A stretch of 64,000 nt of DNA, taken from contig NZ_CP012479.1 in the NCBI RefSeq assembly GCF_001281315.1, positions 1,984,001-2,048,000 on the forward strand. The letters run 5' to 3'. The notes under the pieces are model-generated. The model made no database searches and was not told the origin of the DNA. It worked only from the letters and a program-made list of their open reading frames with translations. The stretch is from Arthrobacter sp. ERGS1:01. GTDB lineage: Bacteria; Actinomycetota; Actinomycetes; Actinomycetales; Micrococcaceae. This document shows, piece after piece, positions 1-9,339 of the stretch (the stretch's first letter is position 1; each line of letters starts with the position of its first letter). Both the position numbers and the translations under genes were made by a program.

Positions 1-1252
1 CCGGACGGTCCAGGCCGGGCACCTCGATGAACTCCAGGGGCGTGACCATGGCCAGGTTGTTGGTGGCCGTGGGGTCGGTTGCCGTGCGCCGGCTCTTGGC
101 GCTCTCCTGGGCCAGCCGTTCACGGGCTGCCGCACGCTGCTTCAGGATGGCTTCGCGTTCGGCCTTGGCGCGTTCCTCGGCCAGGATTCGCAGTTCCTCG
201 GCGCTGGGAGTCGGCGGCGCCGCGGGGGTTGGGCCCACGGAGACCGCGTGGTAGCCGCCACCGGGGACCAGGCCCTGGGTGGGCGGGTAGTTGGCGGAGG
301 CCGTGTCCTGTGGACCCGTCACGGGAGGCGTGGCCGGGGCGGGCGGAAGCTGCCCGGCGGGAGCCGTCGTGGACGCGGCCGCTGGTGTCGCCACCGGGCC
401 GGGTGCAATAGCGGGCGCCTGAACTGCAGGCGCCTGGGTTCCGGGCGCAACAACGGGGATGGGGCCGGCAAAGTCGGCTTCCGCCGCGCGACGGCCCGCG
501 CGGGTGCGCACCGGCTGCACGGTGGGTGCCTTGGCCGGTGCCGGCTTGACGGCGGCAGGCGCAGCGGCGGCAGGCGTGCCGGGAGCGGTCTTGGCAGCTG
601 CCGCGGGGCCCTGCACGGGTGCGGGGCCCTGCACGGGTGCGGGCCGGGCCGGTGCCGGGCTGGCGGGTGCCGGCTTTGTGGCGGCCGCACCCGGAGCGGG
701 CTTGCCGGGCGCGGCAACGCCGGTAGCGGGCTTGCCGGGCGCGGCAACGCCGGTAGCGGGCTTGCCGGGCGCGGCAACGCCGGTAGCGGGCACGGCGGGA
801 GTCGGCTTGGCCGGGACCACTGCCGGCGGCACCACGGGGTTGATGCTGGTGATGGGGGCGCGTTCGGCGTCGAGCTGGGCCTGGCGCAGGGCGCGACGGG
901 ACGGCAACGGTACGGCGGGGGCGGCGTCAACAAGTTCCTTGTAGGCGCGCAGTGCCGCACGGTCACGGGCACGCGTCTGGGAGGACCGTTCCCGCGGGGC
1001 CGCCGTGGCGGCGTCCTTGCCCGAGGGACCGTCGTCGGCGGTTGGTGCGACCGGCTCCGCGGAAAGCGTGCGCCGGCCGTGGCGCTCGGCCTCGGGCGCG
1101 ACGGCAGCAACCGGTACGGCCACCGGCTTGGCTGCGGTGTCCTTGGCGGCAACAACCGGCGCGGGCGGCTGCACCGTCGCGCTGTTGGCTTGTTCCGACT
1201 TGGCCACCCGCATTTCCCTGCGGCTGCGAGCCGGCTCCGTTTCCTTGCTCAT
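1..1252 (-). CDS. Ala/Pro-rich hypothetical protein, 3' end cut by the window edge
   Basis: An open frame runs from ATG at 1252 to the window edge, so the C-terminus is missing (about 417 codons visible). It begins MSKETEPARSRREMR and is a charged N-terminus followed by a long low-complexity stretch of Ala, Pro, Thr and Gly, with a threefold 10-residue repeat and a double PAPVQG repeat. Near the end is a charged, probably helical segment (LAEERAKAEREAILKQ). No catalytic motif or membrane segment is seen. It starts 8 bp after the nadD stop, so it is probably co-transcribed with nadD. Its neighbourhood (nadD, proBA, obgE) is usual in Micrococcaceae, where a hypothetical protein often lies here before rsfS. 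Function unknown; the reading frame is well supported by position and by GC-rich third positions. Confidence 0.7.
   Translation of the reverse strand, partial: MSKETEPARSRREMRVAKSEQANSATVQPPAPVVAAKDTAAKPVAVPVAAVAPEAERHGRRTLSAEPVAPTADDGPSGKDAATAAPRERSSQTRARDRAALRAYKELVDAAPAVPLPSRRALRQAQLDAERAPITSINPVVPPAVVPAKPTPAVPATGVAAPGKPATGVAAPGKPATGVAAPGKPAPGAAATKPAPASPAPARPAPVQGPAPVQGPAAAAKTAPGTPAAAAPAAVKPAPAKAPTVQPVRTRAGRRAAEADFAGPIPVVAPGTQAPAVQAPAIAPGPVATPAAASTTAPAGQLPPAPATPPVTGPQDTASANYPPTQGLVPGGGYHAVSVGPTPAAPPTPSAEELRILAEERAKAEREAILKQRAAARERLAQESAKSRRTATDPTATNNLAMVTPLEFIEVPGLDRP
696..785 (-). repeat. Three perfect tandem copies of a 30-bp unit inside a CDS
   Basis: The unit GCGGGCTTGCCGGGCGCGGC (plus 10 more bases) occurs three times without a mismatch at 696-725, 726-755 and 756-785. 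Because 30 is a multiple of three the array keeps the frame and encodes a repeated Ala-Pro-Gly-Lys-Pro-Ala type decapeptide in the hypothetical protein. A second, 18-bp duplication lies at about 604-641. Perfect identity suggests recent slippage and possible length variation between strains. Confidence 0.9.
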
Positions 1253-1259
1253 CACTTAC

Positions 1260-1916
1260 TCATTCAGTACTAGAAGTCACCGATAGGACGCTTCCCGCGG
1301 TGTCGCCATGTGGTTGAACATACAGCCCATACTTGGCGATGTATTGAACCACGCCGTCCGGAACCAGGTACCAGACGGGATTTTGCTCTTGAACCCGGGT
1401 GCGGCAATCAGTGGAGGAGATCGCCATGGCGGGCACTTCCAACAAACTTACGTCGCTTCGACCCATATCGTCGAGCTCATGGCCCGGGCGCGTCACGCCA
1501 ACGAAGTGTGCCAAATCCCACAGCTCGTCATTGTCCTTCCAGGACATAATCTGGGCCATGGCGTCGGCGCCGGTGATGAAGAACAGGTCCGCCTCGGGGC
1601 GCATCCGCTTCAAATCACGCAAGGTGTCGATCGTGAACGTGGGGCCGGGGCGGTCAATATCGACCCGGCTGACCGTGAAACGGGGGTTCGCGGCAGTGGC
1701 GATGACCGTCATCAGGTAGCGGTGTTCGGCCGCACTGACTTCCCGGTTTGCCTTCTGCCAGGGTTCCCCCGTGGGCACGAAGATGACTTCATCAAGCTTA
1801 AATACACTCGCAACCTCGCTGGCTGCGACGAGGTGACCATGGTGGATCGGATCAAACGTGCCGCCCATGACTCCAACGCGGAGACGGTCGCGGGCGCCTT
1901 CCAGGGAAGGCACCAC
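1260..1916 (-). CDS. nadD: Nicotinate-nucleotide adenylyltransferase
   Basis: Transfers AMP from ATP to nicotinate mononucleotide to make deamido-NAD in cytosolic NAD synthesis. The N-terminal nucleotidyltransferase motif [11 protein letters not shown] is near residues 18-28, and the C-terminal ISSTDCR matches the family's SSTxxR nucleotide site. About 218 aa, normal for actinobacterial NadD. The frame is open to 1994, but that extension would run through the preceding gene's end. GTG at 1916 (or the adjacent GTG at 1913) is preferred because it follows AAGGGA with about 6-7 nt spacing, just after the upstream stop at 1927. It lies downstream of proA and upstream of the Ala/Pro-rich gene in the same direction. 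Confidence 0.92.
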   Translation of the reverse strand: MVPSLEGARDRLRVGVMGGTFDPIHHGHLVAASEVASVFKLDEVIFVPTGEPWQKANREVSAAEHRYLMTVIATAANPRFTVSRVDIDRPGPTFTIDTLRDLKRMRPEADLFFITGADAMAQIMSWKDNDELWDLAHFVGVTRPGHELDDMGRSDVSLLEVPAMAISSTDCRTRVQEQNPVWYLVPDGVVQYIAKYGLYVQPHGDTAGSVLSVTSSTE

Positions 1917-1926
1917 GCGGGTTCCC

Positions 1927-2175
1927 TTAGTGATGGGAGGAATCCGTCTCGTCGCCGTGGCCGTGCTTGTTGGTGTGCTGGCGGTGCGGGTCATCCGTGC
2001 TGGGGACGGCCGAGTGGCGGTTGCCCAGGTTCATGAAGGACACGCAGATGAACATCAGCAGCATCAGGAACACGAACATGGTCCCGCCAATGACGAACGG
2101 CGGCGCAATGAGCGGCGCGGCTTCCTCGTGGGCGGCTGCTTCGGCAAGGACGACGCCGGCAAGCTGGGTCAGCAT
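1927..2175 (-). CDS. Small single-pass membrane protein, hypothetical
   Basis: 82 aa. A short N-terminal part ([20 protein letters not shown]) is followed by one hydrophobic segment of about 20 residues (around 28-50, rich in Phe, Leu, Met and Val). The tail is hydrophilic and His/Asp-rich, ending DSSHH, with several histidines ([13 protein letters not shown]). The tail could bind metal, but this is only inference. The gene lies 10 bp upstream of the chosen nadD start and on the same strand, so it is probably translated with nadD. I do not recognise the family. The coding call rests on the frame, a plausible membrane protein layout and tight spacing to nadD. Confidence 0.6.
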   Translation of the reverse strand: MLTQLAGVVLAEAAAHEEAAPLIAPPFVIGGTMFVFLMLLMFICVSFMNLGNRHSAVPSTDDPHRQHTNKHGHGDETDSSHH

Positions 2176-2340
2176 GTTTTCTCCCCTATGGGTTGGTAGC
2201 CGGACACAATTTCGCTGCGACCGGCCAAACGTGGCTTGGATTCCCTCTAATGGTACGTGGTATCCGCCGGCACTGGCACACCTGCCGCGCCGGGAACTGC
2301 CCGCGCGGCCCGGTTAACCCGGAACGGACACCCCTTCAGG

Positions 2341-2406
2341 AAGGGACGGCGTTTGCGGTTTCGGCCGGCGGTATACCGCCGGCCGAAACCGCAAACGCCG
2401 TCCCTT
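2341..2406. repeat. Perfect 66-bp palindrome between proA and the small membrane protein gene
   Basis: Each 33-bp half (left starts AAGGGACGGCGTTTGCGGTT) is the exact reverse complement of the other, with no spacer and GTATAC at the centre. It sits 32 bp after the proA stop and about 165 bp before the next gene on the same strand. A transcript from either strand would form a very long hairpin. No T-tract follows on the minus strand (CCTGAAGG), so it is not a textbook intrinsic terminator, although it could still stop or protect the proA transcript end. Confidence 0.85.
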
Positions 2407-2437
2407 GTGAAAAACGGGTCACGCCGGCAGGTGGGGA

Positions 2438-3718
2438 TCAGCCCCGGACTTGGCCCTCGCCCTGGACGATCCACTTGGTGGTGGTCAGCTCGCCCAGGCC
2501 CATGGGGCCGCGGGCGTGCAGCTTTTGCGTGGAAATGCCCACTTCGGCGCCAAGCCCCAGTTCCCCGCCGTCGGTGAAACGGGTGCTGGCGTTGACGATC
2601 ACGGCGGCCGAGTCGATTTCGGCGATGAACGTCTCGGCGTTGGCGAGATCGTTGGTGAGGATCGCTTCGGTGTGGCCGGTGGTCCAGGTGCGGATGTGCG
2701 CCACGGCGTCCTCCAGCGAGTCCACCATCTTCACGGCAAGGTCGAGGTCCATGTATTCGGTGGCCCAGTCATGGTCGGTGGCCGGGGTGCTGGGAACGCC
2801 GGCGGGAACCACCGCGGCGATGCGTTCGTCGACGTGGAGGCGGACACCGGCGTGGTGCAGGGCGGTCAGCACGGCCGGCAACACGGTGGAGTCCTTGTGG
2901 ACCAGGAGTGTTTCGACGGTGTTGCACACGCTGGGCCGCTGGGTCTTGGCGTTGAGCAGGATCTCCACGCACATATCTTCCTTGGCACTGCTGTCAATGA
3001 AGATGTGCACATTGCCCTCGCCGGTTTCAATGACGGGGACGGCCGCGTTTTGCACCACGGTTTGGATCAGTTCGCGTCCGCCGCGGGGAATGAGCACATC
3101 CACCTGGCCGCGGGCGCGCATCAGCACGTTGGCGCCTTCGCGGCCGTACTTGTCCACCGACTGGACGGCGTCGGCGGGCAGGCCCACGGCATCCAGCGCG
3201 TCGCGCAGGATACCCAGCAGGGCGTCGTTGGTGTGGGCGGCCGCTGTTCCGCCGCGCAGGACCACGGCGTTGCCGCTCTTGAGCGCAAGGCCGGCAATGT
3301 CGACGGTGACGTTGGGGCGTGCCTCGTATATGGCCGCCACGACACCCAGGGGAACGTTGACCTGGCGCATGCGCAGGCCGTTGGGCAGTGTTTGGCCGCG
3401 GACCACATTGCCCACGGGGTCGGGCAGGGACGCCAGGTTTTCCAATGCGTCCGCGAGGCCCTGGATGCGCGGCGGGGTCAGCGTGAGCCGGTCAAGCATG
3501 GCCGCCGACGTGCCATTCTCCCGCCCCGCGGCAAGATCCCGGGCGTTGGCGGCCAGGATGGGTTCCTGCTGGGCAAGGAGGGCGGCGGCCATGGCGCGCA
3601 GGCCCTTGTCCTTCAGGGCGCGGTTGGCACCGGCCATGCGGCGCGAGGCCAAACGGGCCCGGTCCGTGATTTCACGAATCCCGGCGACGACACTTTGTTC
3701 AACAATCTGCTCGGTCAT
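2438..3718 (-). CDS. proA: Gamma-glutamyl phosphate reductase
   Basis: Reduces gamma-glutamyl phosphate to glutamate semialdehyde with NADPH, the second step of proline synthesis, in the cytosol. 426 aa, the usual length. An aldehyde-dehydrogenase-like fold is shown by [10 protein letters not shown] near residue 131 and [10 protein letters not shown] just after it. The catalytic Cys lies in [10 protein letters not shown] near residue 260. It begins 21 bp downstream of proB on the same strand, which gives the normal proB-proA order, so an operon with obgE-proB is likely. The 66-bp palindrome follows its stop. Confidence 0.96.
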   Translation of the reverse strand: MTEQIVEQSVVAGIREITDRARLASRRMAGANRALKDKGLRAMAAALLAQQEPILAANARDLAAGRENGTSAAMLDRLTLTPPRIQGLADALENLASLPDPVGNVVRGQTLPNGLRMRQVNVPLGVVAAIYEARPNVTVDIAGLALKSGNAVVLRGGTAAAHTNDALLGILRDALDAVGLPADAVQSVDKYGREGANVLMRARGQVDVLIPRGGRELIQTVVQNAAVPVIETGEGNVHIFIDSSAKEDMCVEILLNAKTQRPSVCNTVETLLVHKDSTVLPAVLTALHHAGVRLHVDERIAAVVPAGVPSTPATDHDWATEYMDLDLAVKMVDSLEDAVAHIRTWTTGHTEAILTNDLANAETFIAEIDSAAVIVNASTRFTDGGELGLGAEVGISTQKLHARGPMGLGELTTTKWIVQGEGQVRG

Positions 3719-3738
3719 GGCTTAAGTGTAAGGCACGC

Positions 3739-4890
3739 TTATGTGGCCAGGAGCACCAAGTCGTCCACGTGCACTACCTCGCGTTCGTATTCCCGGCCCA
3801 ATTCGCGGGCCAGCTCCTTCGTGGAGCGGCCCAGCATCTGGGGCAGGTCGGCGCAGGTGTAGTTCACCAGGCCGTGCGCGATCACGTTGCCGGCGGTATC
3901 AGCGATCTCCACGGCGTCGCCGGCGTCGAAGTCGCCGGAGACGGAGACGATGCCGGCCGGGAGCAGGGACTTGTGCCGCTCCCGCACGGCCCGGACCGCG
4001 CCGTCGTCGAGCACCAGGCGGCCGCGGATGTCGGCAAGGTGGGCCAGCCACAGCATGCGCACGGGGCGCTTGCTGCCGTTGATGCTGAACCAGGTGCCCA
4101 CGTCCTCGCCGGCCAGTGCCGCCCCGGCGTTCGCCGTCGAGGTGACGAGGGCGGGGATGCCGGTTTCGGCGGCGATCAATGCGGCCTGGACCTTGGTGGC
4201 CATGCCGCCGGTGCCGACGCCGGCCTTGCCTGCACTGCCGATCACGATGCCCTCGAGGTCTTCGGGGGAATCCACCGTACTGATGCGCACGGCGCCCTCG
4301 GACGGCGGGCCGTCATAGAGGGAGTCGACGTCGGAGAGCAGCACCAGGGCGTCGGCCTTGACCAGGTGCGCCACGAGGGCCGCCAGGCGGTCGTTGTCGC
4401 CGAAGCGGATCTCGTGCGTGGCTACGGTGTCGTTTTCGTTGACGATGGGCACCACGCCCAGGTGCAGCAGCCGTTCCAGCGCCCGGTGGGCGTTGACGTA
4501 TTGGCGGCGGCGGGTCAGGTCCTCGGCGGTGAGCAGGACCTGGGAGACCGTGACGCCGTGGCCGATGAACGCACTGTTGTAGTGCGCCATCAGCAAGCCC
4601 TGGCCCACGCTGGCCGCGGCCTGCTGCGTGGCCAGGTCCTTGGGACGGCGGGCCAGGCCCAGCGGAAGGAGGCCCGCGGCGATGGCGCCGGAGGAGACCA
4701 GGATGATCTCCGTGCCCGCCAGGCGGCGCCGCGCGAGCACATCCACCAGCGCCTTGAGGGCGGCCTCGGAGATTCCGCCGGCCACCGAGGTCAGCGACGA
4801 CGAGCCGACCTTCACCACGATCCTTGCGGCCGAGGCGATCGCCGAGCGTGACTCGGCGACCGTCTGGCCGGCCTCCACGTTAGAGCCCAT
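3739..4890 (-). CDS. proB: Glutamate 5-kinase
   Basis: Phosphorylates glutamate to gamma-glutamyl phosphate, the first committed and normally proline-inhibited step of proline synthesis. 383 aa from ATG at 4890 ([11 protein letters not shown]). It has an N-terminal amino-acid kinase domain ([10 protein letters not shown] near 24-33, SSGAIAAG near 64, VNENDTVAT near 153) and a C-terminal PUA domain ending [10 protein letters not shown]. In the sequence as given it is in frame with obgE because of a one-base loss there. With that base restored, obgE stops at 4880 and overlaps proB by 11 bp. That overlap suggests translational coupling. Confidence 0.95.
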   Translation of the reverse strand: MGSNVEAGQTVAESRSAIASAARIVVKVGSSSLTSVAGGISEAALKALVDVLARRRLAGTEIILVSSGAIAAGLLPLGLARRPKDLATQQAAASVGQGLLMAHYNSAFIGHGVTVSQVLLTAEDLTRRRQYVNAHRALERLLHLGVVPIVNENDTVATHEIRFGDNDRLAALVAHLVKADALVLLSDVDSLYDGPPSEGAVRISTVDSPEDLEGIVIGSAGKAGVGTGGMATKVQAALIAAETGIPALVTSTANAGAALAGEDVGTWFSINGSKRPVRMLWLAHLADIRGRLVLDDGAVRAVRERHKSLLPAGIVSVSGDFDAGDAVEIADTAGNVIAHGLVNYTCADLPQMLGRSTKELARELGREYEREVVHVDDLVLLAT

Positions 4891-6486
4891 CGTTGTCCGA
4901 CGCACCGCCCTCGGCGTCAAGGTCGGCCTCGATGACGGCGTCCTTGACGTGCTTGCGGTTGGTGGACTCGGTCCAGACGCCGGCCTTGCGCTCGGCTTCC
5001 AGCTCGGCGCGGGCGGCAGCCTTGGCGTCGCGGCGGTCCTGCTGCTCCTCGCGCTTTTGTGCACGCGTGGGGCGGTCGCCAAGGTCAAGCAGGCGCAGGT
5101 CGGTGCCGCGGGGGCGGCCAGGTGCTCGGCGCCGCCCATCATGGTCGGCTCCCAGTCGAAGATCATGCCGTCTTCGCCGCCAATGACCACGGTGTCCCCG
5201 GGGGTGGCGCCGGCCTTGAACAGGCCCGTCTCCACGCCGGCCTTGGCCAGGCGGTCAGCGAGGTAGCCGATCGCTTCCTCGTTTTGGAAGTCGGTCTGGC
5301 GGACCCAGCGCTCGGGCTTTTCGCCCATGACGCGGAACAGCGGTTCGAGGTTCTTCTCTTCACGGCGGATCGTGAACGGGACCGCATTGACGGCGCGCGG
5401 GCGCAGCACCACGGGGGTTGCCTTCACGGGGGCGGCGGCAATCGCGTCGCGGGCGCTCTGGACGATTTCGGCCATCGCGAAGCCCAGCTGGCGCAGGCCC
5501 TCGTGGCTGGCGGCGGAGACCTCGAACACGCGGTAGCCGCGGGCCTCGAGGTCGGCACGGACAAATCCGGCCATGTCGCGGCCGTCGGGGGAATCGACCT
5601 TGTTCAGGGCGATGAGCTTGGGGCGCTCGTTGAGCGGCACCACGTCGCCGTCGGCGCCGGCGAAGCTCATGTCGACGGCGTAGCGGTCAAGTTCGCTTTC
5701 GATCACGGCGAGGTCGGAGATCGGGTCGCGGTCGGCTTCCAGGGTGGCGCAGTCAAGCACGTGCACCAGGGCGGCGCAGCGCTCCACGTGGCGCAGGAAG
5801 TGGTGGCCCAGGCCCTTGCCCTCGCTGGCGCCTTCAATGAGGCCCGGGACGTCGGCAATCGTGAAGCGGACGTCGCCGGACTGGACCACGCCCAGGTTCG
5901 GGATCAAGGTGGTGAAGGGGTAGTCGGCAATCTTGGGCCGTGCGGCCGACATCGCGGCGATCAGGCTGGATTTTCCGGCGGACGGGAAGCCAACCAGGGC
6001 GATGTCGGCGATCGACTTCAACTCAAGGACGACGTCGCGCTCGTCACCTTCGATGCCGAGCAGGGCGAATCCGGGGGCCTTGCGCTTGAGCGAGGACAGT
6101 GCTGCGTTGCCGAGCCCGCCCTGGCCGCCGGCCGCGGCAACATATTCGGAGCCTTCGCCGACGAGGTCGGCCAGGACGTTTCCGGCCTTGTCCTTGACGA
6201 CGGTGCCGTCGGGGACGGTCAAGACCAGCGATTCGCCGATCTTTCCGTCGCGCCAGTCACCCATGCCGGGGCCGCCGTTGGAGGCGTGGCGGTGGGGTGC
6301 GTGGTGGTAGTCAAGGAGGGTGGTGGTCTGGGCGCTCACGCGCAGGATGACGTCGCCGCCGTCGCCGCCCTTGCCACCATCGGGTCCGCCGAGGGGCTTG
6401 AACTTCTCCCGGTGGACCGAGACGCAGCCATGGCCGCCTGTCCCGCCGGATACGTGCAATACAACCCGGTCAACAAAGCTGGCCAA
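4880..6486 (-). CDS. obgE: Obg/CgtA family GTPase, with an apparent one-base frameshift
   Basis: Ribosome-associated GTPase needed for 50S assembly and stress control. The N-terminal glycine-rich Obg fold ([11 protein letters not shown]... [12 protein letters not shown]) is followed by a G domain with GFPSAGKSS (G1), DVPG (G3) and NKVD (G4), then the OCT domain. At the G run 5110-5114 one base is missing. Read as given, the frame runs on into proB as a 915-aa chimaera whose linker has no family resemblance. Adding one C on the coding strand restores a charged Obg tail ([15 protein letters not shown]... ending SDNDGL) that stops at 4880, about 535 aa in all. This is a likely sequencing error; a true inactivation would be surprising in an essential gene. 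Confidence 0.9.
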
Positions 6487-6626
6487 TGAATTCTCCTTGA
6501 TTAGTACTTGCTGGTGCGCACCAATTCTAGTCCGCGTGGGGTTTGACCCCTAGATGCAAAGCGTGTGCTTGTTAAAAGCCTGTGGAGCGAGCCATGCGGC
6601 CCGCTCCACGAGGTTTTACTGAAATA

Positions 6627-6884
6627 TTAGACCGCAGCTGCGACGATGTTCACGACGCGACGTCCACGACGCGCACCGAACTCGACAGCGCCGGCTTCCA
6701 GTGCGAACAGCGTGTCGTCGTTTCCGCGACCTACGCCCTCGCCCGGGTGGAAGTGGGTGCCGCGCTGGCGAACGATGATCTCGCCCGCCTTGACAACCTG
6801 ACCGCCGAAGCGCTTGACGCCCAAGTACTGAGCGTTGGAGTCACGACCGTTGCGAGTGGAACTCGCACCCTTTTTATGTGCCAT
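6627..6884 (-). CDS. rpmA: 50S ribosomal protein L27
   Basis: 85 aa, full length. It starts [16 protein letters not shown], whose N-terminal tail reaches the peptidyl transferase centre, and contains the family core [10 protein letters not shown] and [14 protein letters not shown]. It lies 53 bp downstream of rplU and about 140 bp upstream of obgE, the common rplU-rpmA-obgE order, and is probably transcribed with rplU. Confidence 0.97.
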   Translation of the reverse strand: MAHKKGASSTRNGRDSNAQYLGVKRFGGQVVKAGEIIVRQRGTHFHPGEGVGRGNDDTLFALEAGAVEFGARRGRRVVNIVAAAV

Positions 6885-6937
6885 TTGAAATGCCTACCTT
6901 TTGACTTAAGTTTAAGAGGATCTACAGGTTCGCTTGA

Positions 6938-7258
6938 TTAAGCGATCGAGGTGATCTTGACCTTGGACAGTTCCTGACGGTGGCCCTGACGCTTCTTGTA
7001 GCCGGTCTTGTTCTTGAACTTCTGGATGACGATCTTCGGTCCACGAAGATCCTCCAACTTCTCAGCCGTAACCTTCACATTAGCCAGGTCCTTCGCGGCG
7101 GTGGTGATTGTCTCACCATCGACCAGGAGCAAAGCGGGCAGCTCAAGCGTGCTGCCAACTCCACCGGGGACGCGGTTCATGGTCACGTAGTCTCCGACGG
7201 AAACCTTTTCTTGACGGCCGCCTGCGCGGACAATCGCGTACACCACTGGGGAACTCAC
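6938..7258 (-). CDS. rplU: 50S ribosomal protein L21
   Basis: Primary 23S rRNA-binding protein of the large subunit. It has [18 protein letters not shown] at the N-terminus and the family signature [16 protein letters not shown] near the C-terminus. The longest frame (106 aa) starts with GTG at 7258. L21 proteins usually begin at MVYAIV, so the GTGs at 7246 or 7243 are equally plausible; GAGAAG lies about 11 nt before the first of these. It heads the rplU-rpmA-obgE group. The upstream 300 bp holds a possible promoter and no gene. Confidence 0.95.
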   Translation of the reverse strand: MSSPVVYAIVRAGGRQEKVSVGDYVTMNRVPGGVGSTLELPALLLVDGETITTAAKDLANVKVTAEKLEDLRGPKIVIQKFKNKTGYKKRQGHRQELSKVKITSIA

Positions 7259-7559
7259 TTCTCTCGACGTTTATAACAAAGAATTTATGTGCCTCAACGC
7301 CGTGGACCTCAATGGAGTTCTACCATGGAGTGGTTGCCCTAAGTGTTGGCGTAAGCACCGAAGATCAAGAATACGCTAACTCTTGCTCCGGCCGCAAATG
7401 AGACTGGTTCCGCGCCATCGACCAGGGAGTAAACGAACCGTAATCCGCCTGCCCCGCCCGTTCAACGGAACCGTGCAGAACCACCTTAGCCTGCTTTGTG
7501 CCCCCGGGTGTATTCATAAGCCGCGACGCGCCGTGTTTTTCCGCCCCAGGTCCGTGGCG
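7259..7559 (-). promoter_or_regulatory. Leader and promoter region of rplU-rpmA (no gene)
   Basis: This 301-bp interval separates rplU from the thiD-tenA stop. On the minus strand a sigma-70-like pair is visible: TTGCGG at 7397-7392 and TATTCT at 7373-7368, spaced 18 bp. It would give an untranslated leader of roughly 100 nt before rplU. Long leaders before rplU are common and can bind ribosomal protein, but I see no specific site. No coding frame is supported here. Confidence 0.4.
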
Positions 7560-9140
7560 TTAATCACCTACGGCGTGCAGCCGGGGTGCGTCGAAGAAGT
7601 CCACCTCGTATTGGGCCGAGTGCGCGAAGGCCGTGCGCATGCGGGCACGTTCTTGTTCCGAGCCTCGGCGGGCCGCGGCGTCGACGATCGAAATGGCCGT
7701 TTCGGTGGCCTGGGCAAACGCCTCGTCCGCATAGGTTTCCAGCCAGCTCCCGTAGGGGTGGCCGGCGCTGCGGCTGGTGTAATCGGCGTGCAGCACCCGG
7801 CCCACCTCGGCGTACAGCCAGTAGCAGGGCAGCACGGCCGCCACGACTTCGCCATAGCTGCCGGCAAACGCGGCCGCCTGCAGGTGGTCGACATAGTGCT
7901 TCGTCACGGGCCCCTGTTCCACCGTGGCGGGGTGCTTGCTGAGCCAGTCCCGGTGCAGGGACAGCTCCACGGCCAGGCAATTTTGCGCCCCACCGGCCCA
8001 GAAACGCTGCTCCTCCTCGGTGGGGGCCAGTTCGCTGGCCCGGGCAAGCACCCGCGAATACGCGTTCAGGTACATGGCGTCCTGCGCCAGGTAGTAGGCA
8101 AAATGGGCTTCCGGAAGCGTGCCGTCGGCCAGGTCCTTGATGAAGTCAAGGTCAAGGATGGCGGCCATTGGGCCGGCCGCGTCCGCCCAGAGTTCGCGGC
8201 CAAAGGCGCCCGCCGCGGGCGGCACCGACTCCCACAGCTCATGGAAGTGGTTGACGGGCCCGTGCCCGTGCCCCACGACCAGCTCGGCGGAAGTCTCCAG
8301 CGCCCGCGTGAGCCATTGCTTGACGCGTTCCACGGTGAGCACCCAATCTCCCGTGGTGACCTGCACCGTGGCCAGGGCTGCCGACAGGGTGCAGCCGGTG
8401 CCATGCGTGTTGGGCGTGTCGACGCGGCCGGAGCTGAAGTGGGCCATGGCGCCGTCGGGGCCGATCAGGGCGTCCGGGCATTCGGGCCCGGCCAGGTGCC
8501 CGCCCTTGACCAGCACGTGGATGTCGGCGGAGGCGGCCAGCACCTTGCCCTGCTGCAGGGCCGCCTCCCAATTGCCGGCCTCCGGCTCACCGAGCAGCGC
8601 CGCCAGCTCGGGCAGGTTGGGGGTCACCAGGTGGGCCTGGGCCAGCAGGCCGCGCAGGCCCTCCAGGGTGCCCTCCCCGGCAAGGGAATCGCCGCTCGTG
8701 GCAACCATGACGGGGTCAAGGACGACGACGGCGGGCCGGGTTTCCGCCAACCACTCCCCCACGGTTGCAATCACCTCGGCAGTGCCAAGCATGCCAATCT
8801 TGACGGCGTCGAGGGTGATGTCCGCGGACAGGGCATCAAGCTGGCGGCCCAGGAACTCGGCCGGCGGCACGTGCACGTCCGCCACACCGCGGGTGTTTTG
8901 TGCCGTCAACGCCGTGATCGCGGCCATGGCGTAACCGCCGTGGGCGGAAATCGCCTTGATGTCCGCCTGGATGCCGGCCCCTCCGGAGGGATCGGAACCG
9001 GCGATGCTCAGCACGCGCGGGTGTCGCACCACGGTGCCGGGCACCCCGGAAGCGGGTGACGCCGTCGCGGGCCGTGCAGTATTAGGCCGTGCAGTATTAG
9101 GCAATGCAATGACAGGCACAGTTGAGGTGTTGTGATTCAT
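7560..9140 (-). CDS. thiD: ThiD-TenA fusion: HMP/HMP-P kinase with aminopyrimidine aminohydrolase-like domain
   Basis: A 526-aa bifunctional thiamine protein. Residues about 42-300 are a ThiD (ribokinase-like) domain with AGSDPSGGAGIQAD near 47-60 and VTPNLPE, plus the closing HGTGCTLSAA site. It phosphorylates hydroxymethylpyrimidine to the diphosphate. Residues about 315-526 are a TenA domain with AQDAMYLNAYSR and the PCYW motif carrying the likely catalytic Cys; TenA enzymes salvage degraded pyrimidine. The first 40 residues are low complexity with a repeated NTARP. The gene stands alone between rne and rplU and follows a TPP riboswitch whose 3' end supplies the ribosome-binding site. Start ATG at 9140 fits GAAGGGA eight bases upstream. 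Confidence 0.93.
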   Translation of the reverse strand: MNHNTSTVPVIALPNTARPNTARPATASPASGVPGTVVRHPRVLSIAGSDPSGGAGIQADIKAISAHGGYAMAAITALTAQNTRGVADVHVPPAEFLGRQLDALSADITLDAVKIGMLGTAEVIATVGEWLAETRPAVVVLDPVMVATSGDSLAGEGTLEGLRGLLAQAHLVTPNLPELAALLGEPEAGNWEAALQQGKVLAASADIHVLVKGGHLAGPECPDALIGPDGAMAHFSSGRVDTPNTHGTGCTLSAALATVQVTTGDWVLTVERVKQWLTRALETSAELVVGHGHGPVNHFHELWESVPPAAGAFGRELWADAAGPMAAILDLDFIKDLADGTLPEAHFAYYLAQDAMYLNAYSRVLARASELAPTEEEQRFWAGGAQNCLAVELSLHRDWLSKHPATVEQGPVTKHYVDHLQAAAFAGSYGEVVAAVLPCYWLYAEVGRVLHADYTSRSAGHPYGSWLETYADEAFAQATETAISIVDAAARRGSEQERARMRTAFAHSAQYEVDFFDAPRLHAVGD

Positions 9141-9145
9141 CCGGA

Positions 9146-9224
9146 CATCCCTTCGCCGGTGCTAACCGGACAGGTTCAACGGGTCTTTTCTCAGCCGGCC
9201 CTGATAGTCCGGCACCCCGTGTCT
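9146..9224 (-). promoter_or_regulatory. TPP riboswitch (THI element)
   Basis: Read on the minus strand, the leader contains GGGGTGCC, then GGCTGAGA, then ACCCGTTGAACCTG, and closes with a CCGG..CCGG hairpin and GAAGGGA. These are the conserved P1/J2-4 elements of the THI box in order. The Shine-Dalgarno sequence of the ThiD-TenA gene (about 9148-9154) lies within the 3' end, so ligand binding probably blocks translation initiation, as in most actinobacterial TPP switches. Confidence 0.93.
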
Positions 9225-9255
9225 TTTTCCAGCCTAGTTCCGTTGCCCGCCCTTA

Positions 9256-9326
9256 ACGAAAACTGACCCGCAACAGTGGCCGGAATTTCAACGAAACTTG
9301 AAATTCCAACCACTGTTGCGGGTCAG
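9256..9326 (-). terminator. Strong intrinsic terminator after rne
   Basis: Outer arms 9263-9279 and 9310-9326 (CTGACCCGCAACAGTGG and its complement) and inner arms 9282-9291 and 9298-9307 form a 64-nt hairpin with about 27 base pairs, a small bulge and a CGAAAC-type loop. On the minus strand it is followed by TTTTCGTT. It lies just after the rne stop, separating rne from the thiamine riboswitch. Confidence 0.85.
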
Positions 9327-9339
9327 CTAAGGGTGCGGG

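Noticed and set aside
319..1155. 278-codon Arg/Pro-rich minus-strand frame in the first gene
   Set aside because: Out-of-frame shadow of the Ala/Pro-rich gene, which has a better start and position next to nadD.
3739..6486. True ObgE-ProB fusion protein
   Set aside because: The linker is nonsense until one base is restored, after which both proteins have normal ends.
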